Numbered from the stretch's first letter, positions 35,417-45,588 are shown. The stretch: 63,180 bases of DNA from an uncultured beta proteobacterium (GCA_903853895.1 CAINUX010000167.1:1-63180), one strand, 5' to 3'. Notes: generated by a model from the sequence alone, not told the origin. A program made the numbers and translations.

Positions 35417-36429
35417 AAGACAACCTGGCCTACGCCACCACCAGTGCCAGCGCCGTCTCGTCAGACGCTGACGACGCGCCTGATCTTCCACCCAAGGAGT
35501 TCCTGCGCGATCTCAAGCGTGGACTGGCGCGACCGCAAAAAATCATTTCACCCAAGTACTTTTACGACGCACAGGGCTCCTCCCTGTTCGACCGGATCTG
35601 CGACTTGCCGGAGTACTACCCCACACGCACCGAGATGGCCATTCTGCACAAGCATGCGCGTGAAATCGCCTTGCATATCGGGCCCCATGCCGAGATCATC
35701 GAGTTTGGTTCCGGCTCCATGGATAAGGTCCGCGTGTTGCTCGACGCGCTGGACCGACCCCGTCGCTACGTGCCCATCGACATCTCCGAGAGCCACCTGC
35801 TGGATGCCGCACAGCGTATGCGTCTGGCCTACCCCGCGCTGGAAGTGGAACCCCTGGTGGCTGACTACACCCAGGTTCTGGTGCTGCCACCCGATGAGCC
35901 GCCCCAGGGCCGCCGGATGGGGTTCTTCCCGGGCTCGACGCTGGGCAACTTCGAACCCCAGGACGCACTGCTCTTCATGCAGACGTGCGCGAAAGCACTA
36001 GCGGGTGGTGCACTGATACTGGGGGTGGACCTGGTCAAGAACCCGGACCTGCTGCACGCTGCCTACAACGACGCCCAGGGCGTCACCGCCGATTTCAACC
36101 GCAATGTGCTGGTTCGGGCCAATCGCGAGTTGGGCGCCAGTTTCCAGATCGACCAGTTTGCCCACAGCGCCTTCTACAACGCGCCGTACCAGCGCATTGA
36201 AATGCATTTGGTGAGCACCTGCCAGCAGACGGTCAGCGTCGGTGGCGCGACTTTCCGTTTTTCCGAAGGGGAAACTCTGCACACAGAGAACTCCTACAAA
36301 TTCACCTTGGACGGTCTGCACCAGTTGGCATTGCGCGCAGGCTTTACACCGGGGCAAAATTGGATCGATTCCGACCACACGTTCTGCCTGCTCTGGCTGG
36401 ACGCACCACCTTCAAGGAGCCATGCATGA
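35413..36429 (+). CDS. egtD: L-histidine N-alpha-methyltransferase EgtD
   Basis: 338 residues. Starts with ATGA overlap at the egtB stop. The family signature PKYFYDAQGSSLFDRICDLP and EYYPTRTEMAIL is followed by the SAM-binding IIEFGSGSMDKVRVLLDAL and FPGSTLGNFEP. EgtD trimethylates histidine to hercynine, the substrate of EgtB. Together the two genes suffice for the core of ergothioneine synthesis, with a separate lyase needed for the last step. Length is close to the mycobacterial protein (about 320). Confidence 0.94.
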   Translation: MKDNLAYATTSASAVSSDADDAPDLPPKEFLRDLKRGLARPQKIISPKYFYDAQGSSLFDRICDLPEYYPTRTEMAILHKHAREIALHIGPHAEIIEFGSGSMDKVRVLLDALDRPRRYVPIDISESHLLDAAQRMRLAYPALEVEPLVADYTQVLVLPPDEPPQGRRMGFFPGSTLGNFEPQDALLFMQTCAKALAGGALILGVDLVKNPDLLHAAYNDAQGVTADFNRNVLVRANRELGASFQIDQFAHSAFYNAPYQRIEMHLVSTCQQTVSVGGATFRFSEGETLHTENSYKFTLDGLHQLALRAGFTPGQNWIDSDHTFCLLWLDAPPSRSHA

Positions 36430-36704
36430 AAGCCATCTGGAAAGACACCGTCATTGCCGAAAGCACGGACACCGTAGTCGTGGAGGGAAACCACTACTTC
36501 CCCGAATCGTCATTGAACCGCGCCTATGTGACCTTCAGCAACCACAAGACCATGTGCCCATGGAAAGGCCAGGCAAGCTACTACTCACTGATCGTCGCCG
36601 GAGAAATGAACCCCGACGCCGTCTGGTACTACGCTGACCCAAAACCCGAGGCTGCGCACATCAAGGGCCGTGTCGCGTTCTGGAAGGGTGTGGTGGTCGC
36701 CTAG
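36426..36704 (+). CDS. DUF427-domain protein
   Basis: 92 residues from the ATG at 36426, overlapping the egtD stop by ATGA. It is a single DUF427 domain with YFPESSLNRAYVTFSN, the CPWKG motif and WYYADPKPEAAHIKGRVAFW. The biochemical function of DUF427 is not established. Its tight coupling to egtD suggests a part in thiol or ergothioneine metabolism; this is inference. Confidence 0.85.
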   Translation: MKAIWKDTVIAESTDTVVVEGNHYFPESSLNRAYVTFSNHKTMCPWKGQASYYSLIVAGEMNPDAVWYYADPKPEAAHIKGRVAFWKGVVVA

Positions 36705-36724
36705 CGGTTGGCGACGCAGCGGCG

Positions 36725-37993
36725 CTAGGTCACGCGGTGGATACGCTGCCCCAGCATCTCCGGCGCAATCAGAGTGACCCCGTTGTCCGTTACGTGAAAG
36801 CCACGCGCCCGGTCGTGCACTGCATCCAGGCCCGCGCTGAACCCGTCGGACAACATGCAGTGCTTGTCAACGATGGCACGGCGCAGCAGCACGTTCTTGC
36901 CGATGGTCACATCGGGCAGCACGACCGAGTCCTCAATCTGACTGCCTTCACCTACTTTCACTTTGGAGAACAGGATGGAATGGCGCACGTTGGCACCACT
37001 GACGATACAGCCGCTGGACACCAGTGAGTTGTGAGCCTCCCCCTTGCGGCCGGACTCATCGAACACAAACTTGGCTGGCGCAAGCTGGCGCTGCAAACTC
37101 AAAATCGGCCAGTCGTCGTCGTACAAATTGAGCTCCGGCACCACCGAGGTGAGATCCATATTGGCCTCCCAATAGGCGTCCACGGTACCGACATCGCGCC
37201 AATACGGCGTGGTGTCCACCATGTTGACGCAGCTGTCCTTGAAGCTGTGTGCGAAGACACGGTGCCGCTCCAGCAGTGAAGGGATGATGTCCTTGCCAAA
37301 GTCGTGGCTCGACGTGGGATCGGACGCATCCCGCACCAGTTCCGACACCAGCAGGCCCGCGTCAAAGACGTAGATGCCCATGCTGGCCAGTGCATGGGTC
37401 GGACGATGTGCAAGCACCACCGGTTGCGCAGGTTTCTCTGTAAAGTCCACGATCCGGTGGTCTGCGTCGACCGACATCACGCCGAAATCACTAGCCTGTT
37501 CAACCGGTACCTCCAGGCAGGCTACCGTCATTTCAGCGCCTCTCGCCACGTGTTCGGACAGCATGATCGAATAATCCATTTTGTAGATGTGGTCCCCACC
37601 CAAGACCAGCACCAGGTCCGGTCGGGCCTCGTCAATGATGCGCAGGTTCTGGTACACCGCGTTGGCCGTTCCGCTGTACCAGGACTCTCCGTGCTGCTGC
37701 TGTGCCGGCACTACATCCACGTACTCGCCCAGACTGGCGGCCAGAAAACTCCAGCCGTGTTCGATGTGGCGTATCAGGCTTTGGGCTTTGTACTGCGTCA
37801 GCACCGCAATGTGGCGCACGCCCGAGTTGACGCAGTTGCTCAGCGCAAAGTCAATGATGTTCAGATTCCCCGCAAAAGGCACCGCGGGTTTGGCGCGCCA
37901 GTCGGTCAGCTGGTGCAGGCGGCTGCCACGTCCACCGGCCAGGACCAGCGCGTAGGTTCGTTCGGTCAAATGGTTCTTGGGGTCAAATGCCAT
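36725..37993 (-). CDS. glgC: Glucose-1-phosphate adenylyltransferase (ADP-glucose pyrophosphorylase)
   Basis: 422 residues from the ATG at 37993. N-terminal nucleotidyltransferase motif [20 protein letters not shown] followed by KPAVPFAGN, the ADP-glucose-binding FTEKPAQP, and [20 protein letters not shown] of the left-handed beta-helix domain. It makes ADP-glucose for glycogen synthesis and is normally allosterically regulated. It is divergent from ppdK, with 183 bases between the two starts; no other glycogen gene is in view. Confidence 0.95.
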   Translation of the reverse strand: MAFDPKNHLTERTYALVLAGGRGSRLHQLTDWRAKPAVPFAGNLNIIDFALSNCVNSGVRHIAVLTQYKAQSLIRHIEHGWSFLAASLGEYVDVVPAQQQHGESWYSGTANAVYQNLRIIDEARPDLVLVLGGDHIYKMDYSIMLSEHVARGAEMTVACLEVPVEQASDFGVMSVDADHRIVDFTEKPAQPVVLAHRPTHALASMGIYVFDAGLLVSELVRDASDPTSSHDFGKDIIPSLLERHRVFAHSFKDSCVNMVDTTPYWRDVGTVDAYWEANMDLTSVVPELNLYDDDWPILSLQRQLAPAKFVFDESGRKGEAHNSLVSSGCIVSGANVRHSILFSKVKVGEGSQIEDSVVLPDVTIGKNVLLRRAIVDKHCMLSDGFSAGLDAVHDRARGFHVTDNGVTLIAPEMLGQRIHRVT

Positions 37994-38126
37994 GGTGCGA
38001 TTCCGACGGTGCAAAGCAGTGAATTGAAGCCGCTAACCCGTGCAAGGCCGTTGACGCAGATCAATACGTCCGCGATCGCCACCCAACGAAGCGTTGATAT
38101 TGGTCAAGTCCAGCGCACTGCAGAGG

Positions 38127-38142
38127 ACTACCATTTTGTAGT
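38127..38142 (+). promoter_or_regulatory. Inverted repeat in the ppdK leader
   Basis: ACTAC-CATTTT-GTAGT forms a perfect 5-base inverted repeat 35 bases before the ppdK start, in the glgC-ppdK divergent region. It may be an operator or just chance; the remaining ~180 bases show nothing else I can name. Confidence 0.25.
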
Positions 38143-38176
38143 GATTCCGGTTTGTCTCAACCCATACCCCACACCT

Positions 38177-40900
38177 ATGAAAACACCTGAAAAATTCGTC
38201 TACCTATTTGGCAGCACTCGCACCGAAGGCGCCGCCGCAATGAAGAACCTGCTCGGTGGCAAGGGCGCCAATCTGGCCGAAATGTGCCGCCTTGGCATTA
38301 CCGTGCCATCCGGCTTCACCATCAGCACCGAAGCGTGCACCGCCTTCACCGAGCACGGGCGCGACGCGGTCTTCAAGCTGATCCAGGGCGAAGTACTGGC
38401 AGGCGTGAAGTTTCTGGAAGCCGAAATGGGCAAGCAGTTTGGCAACGCCAATGACCCATTGCTGTTGTCGGTGCGATCCGGCGCCCGTGCCTCGATGCCT
38501 GGCATGATGGACACGATTTTGAACCTGGGCCTGAACGACGAGGCGGTGGAGGGCCTGGCCCGCAAGTCCAACAACGAACGCTTTGCCTGGGACTCCTACC
38601 GCCGCTTTGTGCAGATGTACGGTGACGTAGTGATGGGGCTCAAGCCCGTATCCAAGGAAGACCACGACCCGTTCGAAGTCATCATCGACATGGTCAAGGA
38701 ACAGAAAGGTGTCAAGCTCGACACCGAGTTGGACGCCGAAGACCTGAAGGAACTGGTGCAGCGCTTCAAGTCGCTGATCCGCGCGCGCATTGGCCGCGAT
38801 TTTCCGACCGACCCGTGGGAACAACTCTGGGGCGCCGTGTGGGCCGTGTTTGAGAGCTGGAACAACGAGCGTGCCTGCGTCTACCGCGAGTTGAATGACA
38901 TTCCCGCCTCGTGGGGCACAGCGGTCAACGTGCAGGCCATGGTGTTTGGCAACCTGGGCGACAACAGCGCCACCGGCGTGGCCTTTTCGCGCGATGCAGG
39001 CACGGGTGAAGACCTGTTCAATGGCGAGTTTCTGGTCAATGCGCAGGGAGAAGACGTGGTGGCGGGCATTCGTACACCCCAGCAGGTGTCGCTGGTGGGT
39101 TCACGCCGCTGGGCCGAACTGGCGCTCGTGAGTGAGGCGGACCGCAAGGCCAATTACCCGTCGCTGGAAGAGCTGATGCCCGGTATTTACCAGGAGTTGC
39201 TGCACGCCGAGACAACGTTGGAAAACCATTTCAGCGACATGCAGGACATGGAGTTCACCATCCAGGAAGGCAAGCTGTGGATGCTGCAAACCCGCAACGG
39301 CAAACGCACCGGCGCGGCCATGGTGCGCATTGCCATGGAGATGCTCAAGCAGGGAATGATCGACGAGAAGACCGCGCTGCTGCGCGTGGCCCCCGATCGG
39401 CTCAACGAGTTGCTGCATCCGATCTTTGACCCCAGGGCACTCAGCGCCGCCAAGCCCATAGCGCGCGGCCTGCCAGCCTCGCCCGGTGCCGCGACCGGAC
39501 AGATCGTGTTCTTTGCCGATGAAGCCGAGACCTGGTTCAAGGCGGGCAAGGACGTGATTCTGGTGCGCCAGGAGACCTCGCCCGAAGACCTCCGCGGCAT
39601 GAGCGTGGCCAAGGGCATTCTCACGGCGCGTGGTGGCATGACCTCGCACGCCGCCGTGGTGGCGCGCGGCATGGGCAAGTGCTGCGTGTCGGGCGCGGGT
39701 GCCGTGCATGTGGACCTGAAGGCGCGCACCATGACGGTGGGCGATGTGGTCTACAACGAGGGCGACTGGATCTCGCTCAATGGCTCCACCGGTGAGGTCT
39801 ACGTGGGCAAGATTGACACCAAGGACGCCGAGCTGAGCGGTGACTTTGGTGCACTGATGGCGCTCACTGACAAGTACAAACGCCTCGAAATCCGGGCCAA
39901 TGCCGACAGCCCGGCAGATGCCAAGGTGGCCCACAATTTTGGCGCCACCGGCATCGGCTTGTGCCGTACCGAGCACATGTTCTTTGAGGGCGAACGCATT
40001 CTGGCGGTGCGCGAAATGATTCTGGCCGACAACGAAGCCGGGCGGCGCAAGGCACTGACCAAACTGCTGCCCATGCAGCGTGGCGACTTTGAAGGCCTGT
40101 TCCGGGAAATGCACGACCTGCCCGTGACCATCCGCCTGCTCGATCCGCCCTTGCACGAGTTCCTGCCGCATGACGATGCCAACCAGCGCGTGATGGCCGC
40201 CGAGATGAAGGTCCCGCTGGGCAAGATCAAGTTGCGGGTCGAGGAACTGCATGAGTTCAACCCCATGATGGGCCACCGCGGGTGCCGCCTGGGCATCAGC
40301 TACCCCGAGATCACCGAGATGCAGACCCGCGCGGTGATCGAGGCGGCGCTGAACGTGCGCACGCTGGGCATCCACGTCAAGGCCGAAATCATGGTGCCGC
40401 TGGTGGGCACGGTGCGCGAGTTCAACGCCCAGGCTGAGGTCATCCGCCGCACCGCTGCGGCCGTGTTCGCCGAACGCGGCGAAACGCTGGACTACCTGCT
40501 GGGCACCATGATCGAGACCCCGCGCGCCGCGCTGATTGCCGACAGCATTGGCAAGCAGGCCGAGTTCTTCTCGTTTGGTACCAACGACCTGACACAGATG
40601 ACCCTGGGATTCTCCCGCGACGACGCCGGCAAGTTCCTGCCCGACTACCTCAAGCGCGGCATCTACGAGCATGACCCGTTTCGCTCCATCGACCAGAAAG
40701 GCGTGGGCGCGCTGGTGCAGATGGCAGTGGAAAAAGGTCGCAGCGTCCGACCGGACATTGAAGTGGGGGTCTGTGGCGAGCATGGTGGCGACCCGGCCTC
40801 GGTGGCGTTCTTCCACCGTGCCGGGCTGGACTATGTGAGCTGCTCACCCTACCGCGTGCCGATTGCACGACTGGCGGCGGCTCAGGCGGCGCTCGGGTAG
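38177..40900 (+). CDS. ppdK: Pyruvate, phosphate dikinase
   Basis: 907 residues from the ATG at 38177 (MKTPEKFVYLFG). The N-terminal ATP-grasp domain starts KNLLGGKGANLAEM; the phosphohistidine motif is GGMTSHAAVVARGMG; the PEP-binding barrel contains GIGLCRTEHMFFEGERI and FGTNDLTQMTLGFSRDDAG. It interconverts pyruvate, ATP and phosphate with PEP, AMP and diphosphate. The open frame upstream of 38177 is antisense to glgC and is not part of the gene. It lies 44 bases before hoxF on the same strand, so read-through into the hydrogenase operon is possible. Confidence 0.96.
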   Translation: MKTPEKFVYLFGSTRTEGAAAMKNLLGGKGANLAEMCRLGITVPSGFTISTEACTAFTEHGRDAVFKLIQGEVLAGVKFLEAEMGKQFGNANDPLLLSVRSGARASMPGMMDTILNLGLNDEAVEGLARKSNNERFAWDSYRRFVQMYGDVVMGLKPVSKEDHDPFEVIIDMVKEQKGVKLDTELDAEDLKELVQRFKSLIRARIGRDFPTDPWEQLWGAVWAVFESWNNERACVYRELNDIPASWGTAVNVQAMVFGNLGDNSATGVAFSRDAGTGEDLFNGEFLVNAQGEDVVAGIRTPQQVSLVGSRRWAELALVSEADRKANYPSLEELMPGIYQELLHAETTLENHFSDMQDMEFTIQEGKLWMLQTRNGKRTGAAMVRIAMEMLKQGMIDEKTALLRVAPDRLNELLHPIFDPRALSAAKPIARGLPASPGAATGQIVFFADEAETWFKAGKDVILVRQETSPEDLRGMSVAKGILTARGGMTSHAAVVARGMGKCCVSGAGAVHVDLKARTMTVGDVVYNEGDWISLNGSTGEVYVGKIDTKDAELSGDFGALMALTDKYKRLEIRANADSPADAKVAHNFGATGIGLCRTEHMFFEGERILAVREMILADNEAGRRKALTKLLPMQRGDFEGLFREMHDLPVTIRLLDPPLHEFLPHDDANQRVMAAEMKVPLGKIKLRVEELHEFNPMMGHRGCRLGISYPEITEMQTRAVIEAALNVRTLGIHVKAEIMVPLVGTVREFNAQAEVIRRTAAAVFAERGETLDYLLGTMIETPRAALIADSIGKQAEFFSFGTNDLTQMTLGFSRDDAGKFLPDYLKRGIYEHDPFRSIDQKGVGALVQMAVEKGRSVRPDIEVGVCGEHGGDPASVAFFHRAGLDYVSCSPYRVPIARLAAAQAALG

Positions 40901-40944
40901 ACCGCTCTGTTGGCCTATCCAACCTTAAAACGACACTCCACGCC

Positions 40945-42759
40945 ATGCACACTCCGCCCGGACTCTCTGCCACCTTGTCATCGGATTCCTTGCAAATATT
41001 GATGACTCGGTACGACACATCGCCCCATGCGCTGGTACAGATCCTGAGGGAGGCGCAGGCTTTGCTTGGGTGGCTACCCCAAGAGGTTTTGGCTGAAATT
41101 GCCGTCGCATTGGGCCTGACCCTGGCACATGTGCAGGGCGTTGCGGGGTTCTACCGGTTCCTCCACACCAAACCCGTCGGCGCCTATCGGGTACTGTTCA
41201 GCAACAACATCACCGACCGCATGCTGGGAAATGAGGCGCTGATGCGTGACTTGTGCCAGCGACTTGGCGTCACACGGGGTCAGGAACGTGCGGATGGGCG
41301 CGTCAGCATTGATACCGCCTCTTGTACAGGTTTGTGCGACCAGGGCCCAGCGCTGCTGGTCAATCACCACCATGTCGTCACGCGATTGACACCGGGGCGC
41401 ATCGAGCACATGGCTGCTTTGATCGAGGCCCAGGTTCCGCCATCGCAGTGGCCGCCCGAGTGGTCGCGGATTGACGACCAGATCCGGTTAACCGATGTTA
41501 AGTTGGGCACCCAGCCCGCCCCCGGAGATGCACTAGCAGCAGCCATGGCACGCGGGCCACAGGGCATGCTGGACGACCTCAAGCGCTCCAAACTGCGAGG
41601 GCGCGGTGGTGCCGGCTATGCCACGGCTACCAAGTGGCAGCTCTGCCGCAATGCCACAGGTCCGATGCACTACGTGGTTTGTAACGCCGACGAAGGAGAG
41701 CCGGGGACCTTCAAAGACCGTGTCTTGCTGACGAGCTACGCGGATGGCGTGATTGAGGGCATGACCATTGCCGCTTGGGTGGTGGGCGCGCGGCGCGGAC
41801 TGATCTATTTGCGCGGCGAATACCGCTATCTTCTGGAGCACTTGCAAGCCGTATTGCGACGCCGCCGGGAGCAACACTTTTTGGGTACTGCCATCAGAGG
41901 GCACAGTGGGTTTGATTTCGACATTGATATCCACATTGGTGCTGGTGCCTACGTTTGCGGCGAGGAGTCCGCGTTGATTGAGTCCCTGGAAGGCAAGCGT
42001 GGCACACCGCGCATTCGCCCACCGTTTCCGGTGGAAAGTGGTTACCTGGGGTATCCCACGACGGTCAACAACGTCGAGACCTTCAGCGCCGTCACCCACA
42101 TTGCCGTGCATGGCGGTGATTGGTGGTCCCGGATTGGAACACCCCAATCAACCGGAACCAAAATCCATTCTGTCTCTGGCGACTGCGAACGCCCGGGCAT
42201 CTACGAGTACCCCTTCGGAACCCGCATTGGTCGTATCCTGGAAGACTGCGGGGCGGTTGACACGCAGGCGGTGCAAGTCGGTGGCCCCTCGGGCGTGTGC
42301 CTGTCGGCATTCGAATTCAATCGGCGCATTGGCTTCGAGGATGTGCCAACGGCGGGCGCCTTTATGGTGTTTGACCGCTCCCGCGACATGTTCACCGTAG
42401 CACGCAACTTCGCGCACTTTTTTGCCCACGAGAGTTGTGGTTTTTGCACGCCCTGCCGGGTGGGCACCAAGTTGGTCGTGCGGCGCATGGAAAAGCTCCA
42501 GCGCGGAGACGGATCTGCCGCTGACGTGCAGGTGCTGTTTGAGTTGGACAAGCTGATGCATGGAACCACCCATTGCGGCCTCGGCGCAGCCGCCTGCAAC
42601 CCGTTACGTGACACGATTTCCAAATTTCGCCCGGCCTATGAACGTCATTTGAAGTCGCTACATTTCGTACCAGGATTTGATCTCGATGCCGAGTTGTCGC
42701 AAGCGCGGCTAGCCACCGCACGCGACGACAGCGGTGCCCACCTGGAGAACATTGAATGA
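40945..42759 (+). CDS. hoxF: NAD-reducing [NiFe] hydrogenase diaphorase subunit HoxF
   Basis: 604 residues, a fusion of NuoE-like (about 1-170) and NuoF-like parts. The NuoF part has the NADH/FMN site SKLRGRGGAGYATATKW and NADEGEPGTFKDRVLL, and the [4Fe-4S] ligands ESCGFCTPCR plus a later Cys in HCGLGAAACNP. In the NuoE-like part only the second cysteine pair is present (SCTGLCDQ); the usual first pair is replaced by FSNNITDRM. It transfers electrons between NAD(H) and the iron-sulphur chain. The start may alternatively be the ATG at 41002. Confidence 0.94.
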   Translation: MHTPPGLSATLSSDSLQILMTRYDTSPHALVQILREAQALLGWLPQEVLAEIAVALGLTLAHVQGVAGFYRFLHTKPVGAYRVLFSNNITDRMLGNEALMRDLCQRLGVTRGQERADGRVSIDTASCTGLCDQGPALLVNHHHVVTRLTPGRIEHMAALIEAQVPPSQWPPEWSRIDDQIRLTDVKLGTQPAPGDALAAAMARGPQGMLDDLKRSKLRGRGGAGYATATKWQLCRNATGPMHYVVCNADEGEPGTFKDRVLLTSYADGVIEGMTIAAWVVGARRGLIYLRGEYRYLLEHLQAVLRRRREQHFLGTAIRGHSGFDFDIDIHIGAGAYVCGEESALIESLEGKRGTPRIRPPFPVESGYLGYPTTVNNVETFSAVTHIAVHGGDWWSRIGTPQSTGTKIHSVSGDCERPGIYEYPFGTRIGRILEDCGAVDTQAVQVGGPSGVCLSAFEFNRRIGFEDVPTAGAFMVFDRSRDMFTVARNFAHFFAHESCGFCTPCRVGTKLVVRRMEKLQRGDGSAADVQVLFELDKLMHGTTHCGLGAAACNPLRDTISKFRPAYERHLKSLHFVPGFDLDAELSQARLATARDDSGAHLENIE

Positions 42760-43487
42760 CCGTTCAACGTATCGACGCCCTGAGTCCAGGCACCTTTGAG
42801 CTCGATGGCCAGGATGTCGAGTTCGCTCCGGGAGACACCATTTTGCGGGCCGCTACGCGGGCGGGCCACTATATTCCCCACCTGTGCTGGAAGCCCGAGT
42901 TTGCACCGCACGGTTCATGCCGTTTGTGCACGGTCAAGGTCAATGGCCGAACGGGCGCCGCTTGCACGGTGATGGCCAGTGCCGGGCAAGAAGTGCAAAG
43001 CAACACCGATGAACTCAATGCGCAGCGCAAAACTCTGCTGCAGATGCTGTTTGTGGAAGGCAACCACTTTTGCCCATCGTGCGAAAAAAGCGGTAATTGC
43101 CTGCTGCAGGCAACTGCCTACGAGGTCGGCATGGAGGGGCCGCATTTTGAGGAGTTGTACCCCAGTCGGCCAGTCGACGCCAGCCATGCAGACATATTGC
43201 TTGACCTCAACCGCTGTATTCTGTGCGGTCTTTGCGTACGCGCCAGCGCCACGGTGGATGACAAGCACGTATTTGCGATTGACGGCCATGGCATACAGAC
43301 CCATTTGGTCGTCAACAGCCCCAGCGGACTGCTCGGCGACAGCACCCTGGATCTCAATGATTGCGCGGCCCATATTTGCCCGGTTGGGGCCATTCTGCCC
43401 AAGCGCCGGGGCTTTGCTACGCCAATTGGGCAGCGTCGCTTTGACATCAGCCCGGTGTCCCAACAGGTTGAAAAGGATGTGACATGA
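42756..43487 (+). CDS. hoxU: NAD-reducing hydrogenase iron-sulphur subunit HoxU
   Basis: 243 residues resembling the N-terminal part of NuoG. N-terminal [2Fe-2S] ferredoxin domain with CWKPEFAPHGSCRLC and a later Cys in AACTVMAS; a His-Cys3 cluster in HFCPSCEKSGNC; and a 4Fe-4S-type motif CILCGLCVRAS with a distal CP in HICPVGAI. It wires HoxF to the hydrogenase half. It overlaps hoxF and hoxY by ATGA on both sides. Confidence 0.94.
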   Translation: MTVQRIDALSPGTFELDGQDVEFAPGDTILRAATRAGHYIPHLCWKPEFAPHGSCRLCTVKVNGRTGAACTVMASAGQEVQSNTDELNAQRKTLLQMLFVEGNHFCPSCEKSGNCLLQATAYEVGMEGPHFEELYPSRPVDASHADILLDLNRCILCGLCVRASATVDDKHVFAIDGHGIQTHLVVNSPSGLLGDSTLDLNDCAAHICPVGAILPKRRGFATPIGQRRFDISPVSQQVEKDVT

Positions 43488-44062
43488 CGATGGCTCGTGA
43501 TGGCGCGCCGCCACTGCACGCTTCCCATAAACTCAAGCTGGCCACAGTGTCGTTGGCGGGTTGTTTTGGTTGCCACATGTCTTTTCTGGACATTGATGAG
43601 CGACTGCTGCAACTGCTGGAACTCGTTGAATTTGACCGCTCCCCGCTGACCGATATCAAGACCATTGGCCGCTGCGACATCGGGCTCATTGAAGGTGGCC
43701 TGTGCAATGCGGAAAACGTGCACGTTCTGCGCGAATTCAGGGCCAATTGCAAGACCCTGGTGGCAGTCGGTGCCTGTGCCATCAATGGAGGACTTCCGGC
43801 GCAACGCAACCAGCTCAATGTTGGCCAGATCCTGCATGATGTCTACTGCACCCAGACCGGCATCGGCGCGAAGAGCCAGATACCCAACGACCCCGAGTTG
43901 CCATTGCCCCTCAACCAGGTGCATCCAATTCACGAAGTCGTGCACGTCGATTACTTTTTGCCAGGCTGCCCGCCCTCGGGGGATGCCATCTGGACTTTCT
44001 TGAACGACCTCATCGCTGGGCGCACACCCCATTTGGGACACGGCCTGATGCACTATGACTAG
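43484..44062 (+). CDS. hoxY: [NiFe] hydrogenase small subunit HoxY
   Basis: 192 residues. Proximal [4Fe-4S] cluster ligands are recognisable in SLAGCFGCHMS, the central VAVGACAINGG and LPGCPPSGD. The short length without a distal cluster domain is typical of the bidirectional, NAD-linked group 3d enzymes. It forms the heterodimer with HoxH that carries out H2 cleavage and passes electrons to HoxU. It starts inside the hoxU stop (ATGA). Confidence 0.94.
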   Translation: MTMARDGAPPLHASHKLKLATVSLAGCFGCHMSFLDIDERLLQLLELVEFDRSPLTDIKTIGRCDIGLIEGGLCNAENVHVLREFRANCKTLVAVGACAINGGLPAQRNQLNVGQILHDVYCTQTGIGAKSQIPNDPELPLPLNQVHPIHEVVHVDYFLPGCPPSGDAIWTFLNDLIAGRTPHLGHGLMHYD

Positions 44063-44076
44063 TAATAAGGATGGTT

Positions 44077-45588
44077 ATGAGCTTTGCACTTGAGACCGCT
44101 GCCAACCCTGCCGGCCTGCGGCGGGTGGCAATCGACCCTGTCTCCCGCGTTGAGGGCCATGGCAAAGTCACGCTATTGCTGGATGAGAAGAACCATGTTC
44201 AACAAGTTCGCTTGCACATTGTTGAATTTAGAGGCTTCGAAAAGTTCATCGAAGGCCGGCCCTACTGGGAGGTGCCGGTCATGGTCCAGCGCTTGTGTGG
44301 CATTTGCCCGGTTTCGCACCACCTGGCTGCCGCCAAGGCTTTTGACCGCGTAATTGGTGCGTTACCCGTGCCCGCCAGCGCCGATGCCGTGCGCCGACTG
44401 ATGCACTACGGGCAAATGCTGCAATCACACGCACTGCACTTCTTTCACCTGTCGTCGCCGGACCTGTTGTTTGGCTTCGACTCCGAGGTGGCACAACGCA
44501 ATATCGTTGGAGTCGCACAGGCACACCCCGAGATCGCTAAGAAAGGCATATTCCTTCGCAAGTTTGGGCAGGAAATCATTCGCATCACGTCGGGTAAGCG
44601 GGTCCACGGCACCGGTGCGGTACCCGGCGGAATCAACAAGCTGGTGACCGCAGAAGAACGCGACAGTCTCAGACGCGAACTCCCACAGATGCTGTCCTGG
44701 GCACAAGACGCCGTAGACATTGCAAAGCAGCTCCATGCACAAAATCCGGTGCTCTACAACCGGTTTGGCAGCTTTCGTTCCAACCTGCTCTCGTTGGTCC
44801 GCCCCGATGGCGCCCTGGACTTTTACGATGGCGTGCTGCGCGCACGCGATGCTGACGGAAGAATACTGTTTGATGGTGTGCGCGACCAGCAATACCTGGA
44901 CCTGATCGAAGAGGAAGTGCGGTCCTGGAGCTACATGAAATTTCCCCACCTGCGCAGTCTGGGGCGCGAGCTTGGCTGGTACCGGGTGGGCCCGTTGGCC
45001 CGGGTGCAAAACTGCGACTTCATTCCAACCCCCCGCGCAGAGGCCGAACGCCAGGCCTTTGTGGCCTGGGGCCAGGGAGAACTGGTGCATGCCACGCTGG
45101 CCTACCACTGGGCTCGCATGATCGAGATGTTGCATGCTGTGGAGGTGATTGCCGAGCTGCTGGACAATCCGGCGCTGCTGTCGGGCGACATGGTCAGCAC
45201 CGGCACGCGCCAGCGCAGCGGTGTCGGCGTCATTGAGGCACCGCGTGGTACGCTGATCCACGACTACGACGTAGGCGACAACGATTTGGTGACCCGCTGC
45301 AATTTGATTGTCTCCACCACCCACAACAACCAGGCCATGAACGAAGCCGTGCGCGCCGTGGCTCGCGACTATCTGGATGGGCGCGAGTTGACAGAGGGTC
45401 TGCTAAACCACATTGAGGTTGCCATCCGTGCCTATGACCCCTGCCTTTCCTGCGCCACCCATGCGCTCGGTCAAATGCCGTTGGACATCTCGCTGGTGGG
45501 GCACGACGGAGCATTGATCGACAGGGTGGTCAAGTCACAGGGCGAATTGGTGCATGACTTGACCGGCGTTGGCGGGTGGGGTGCATGA
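44077..45588 (+). CDS. hoxH: [NiFe] hydrogenase large subunit HoxH
   Basis: 503 residues from the ATG at 44077, preferred because AAGGA lies 5 bases upstream; the ATG at 44071 abuts that site. The four Ni-binding cysteines are in RLCGICPVSHH and DPCLSCATHA. About 40 residues follow the conserved His of the second motif (from ALGQMPLDISL), the C-terminal peptide that must be cut off by a maturation protease before the active site closes. The protease gene follows with an ATGA overlap. Confidence 0.95.
   Translation: MSFALETAANPAGLRRVAIDPVSRVEGHGKVTLLLDEKNHVQQVRLHIVEFRGFEKFIEGRPYWEVPVMVQRLCGICPVSHHLAAAKAFDRVIGALPVPASADAVRRLMHYGQMLQSHALHFFHLSSPDLLFGFDSEVAQRNIVGVAQAHPEIAKKGIFLRKFGQEIIRITSGKRVHGTGAVPGGINKLVTAEERDSLRRELPQMLSWAQDAVDIAKQLHAQNPVLYNRFGSFRSNLLSLVRPDGALDFYDGVLRARDADGRILFDGVRDQQYLDLIEEEVRSWSYMKFPHLRSLGRELGWYRVGPLARVQNCDFIPTPRAEAERQAFVAWGQGELVHATLAYHWARMIEMLHAVEVIAELLDNPALLSGDMVSTGTRQRSGVGVIEAPRGTLIHDYDVGDNDLVTRCNLIVSTTHNNQAMNEAVRAVARDYLDGRELTEGLLNHIEVAIRAYDPCLSCATHALGQMPLDISLVGHDGALIDRVVKSQGELVHDLTGVGGWGA

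Noticed and set aside
37304..38176. Upstream extension of the ppdK frame by about 290 codons
   Set aside because: It runs antisense through glgC, lacks similarity to dikinases, and the normal start of ppdK is at 38177.
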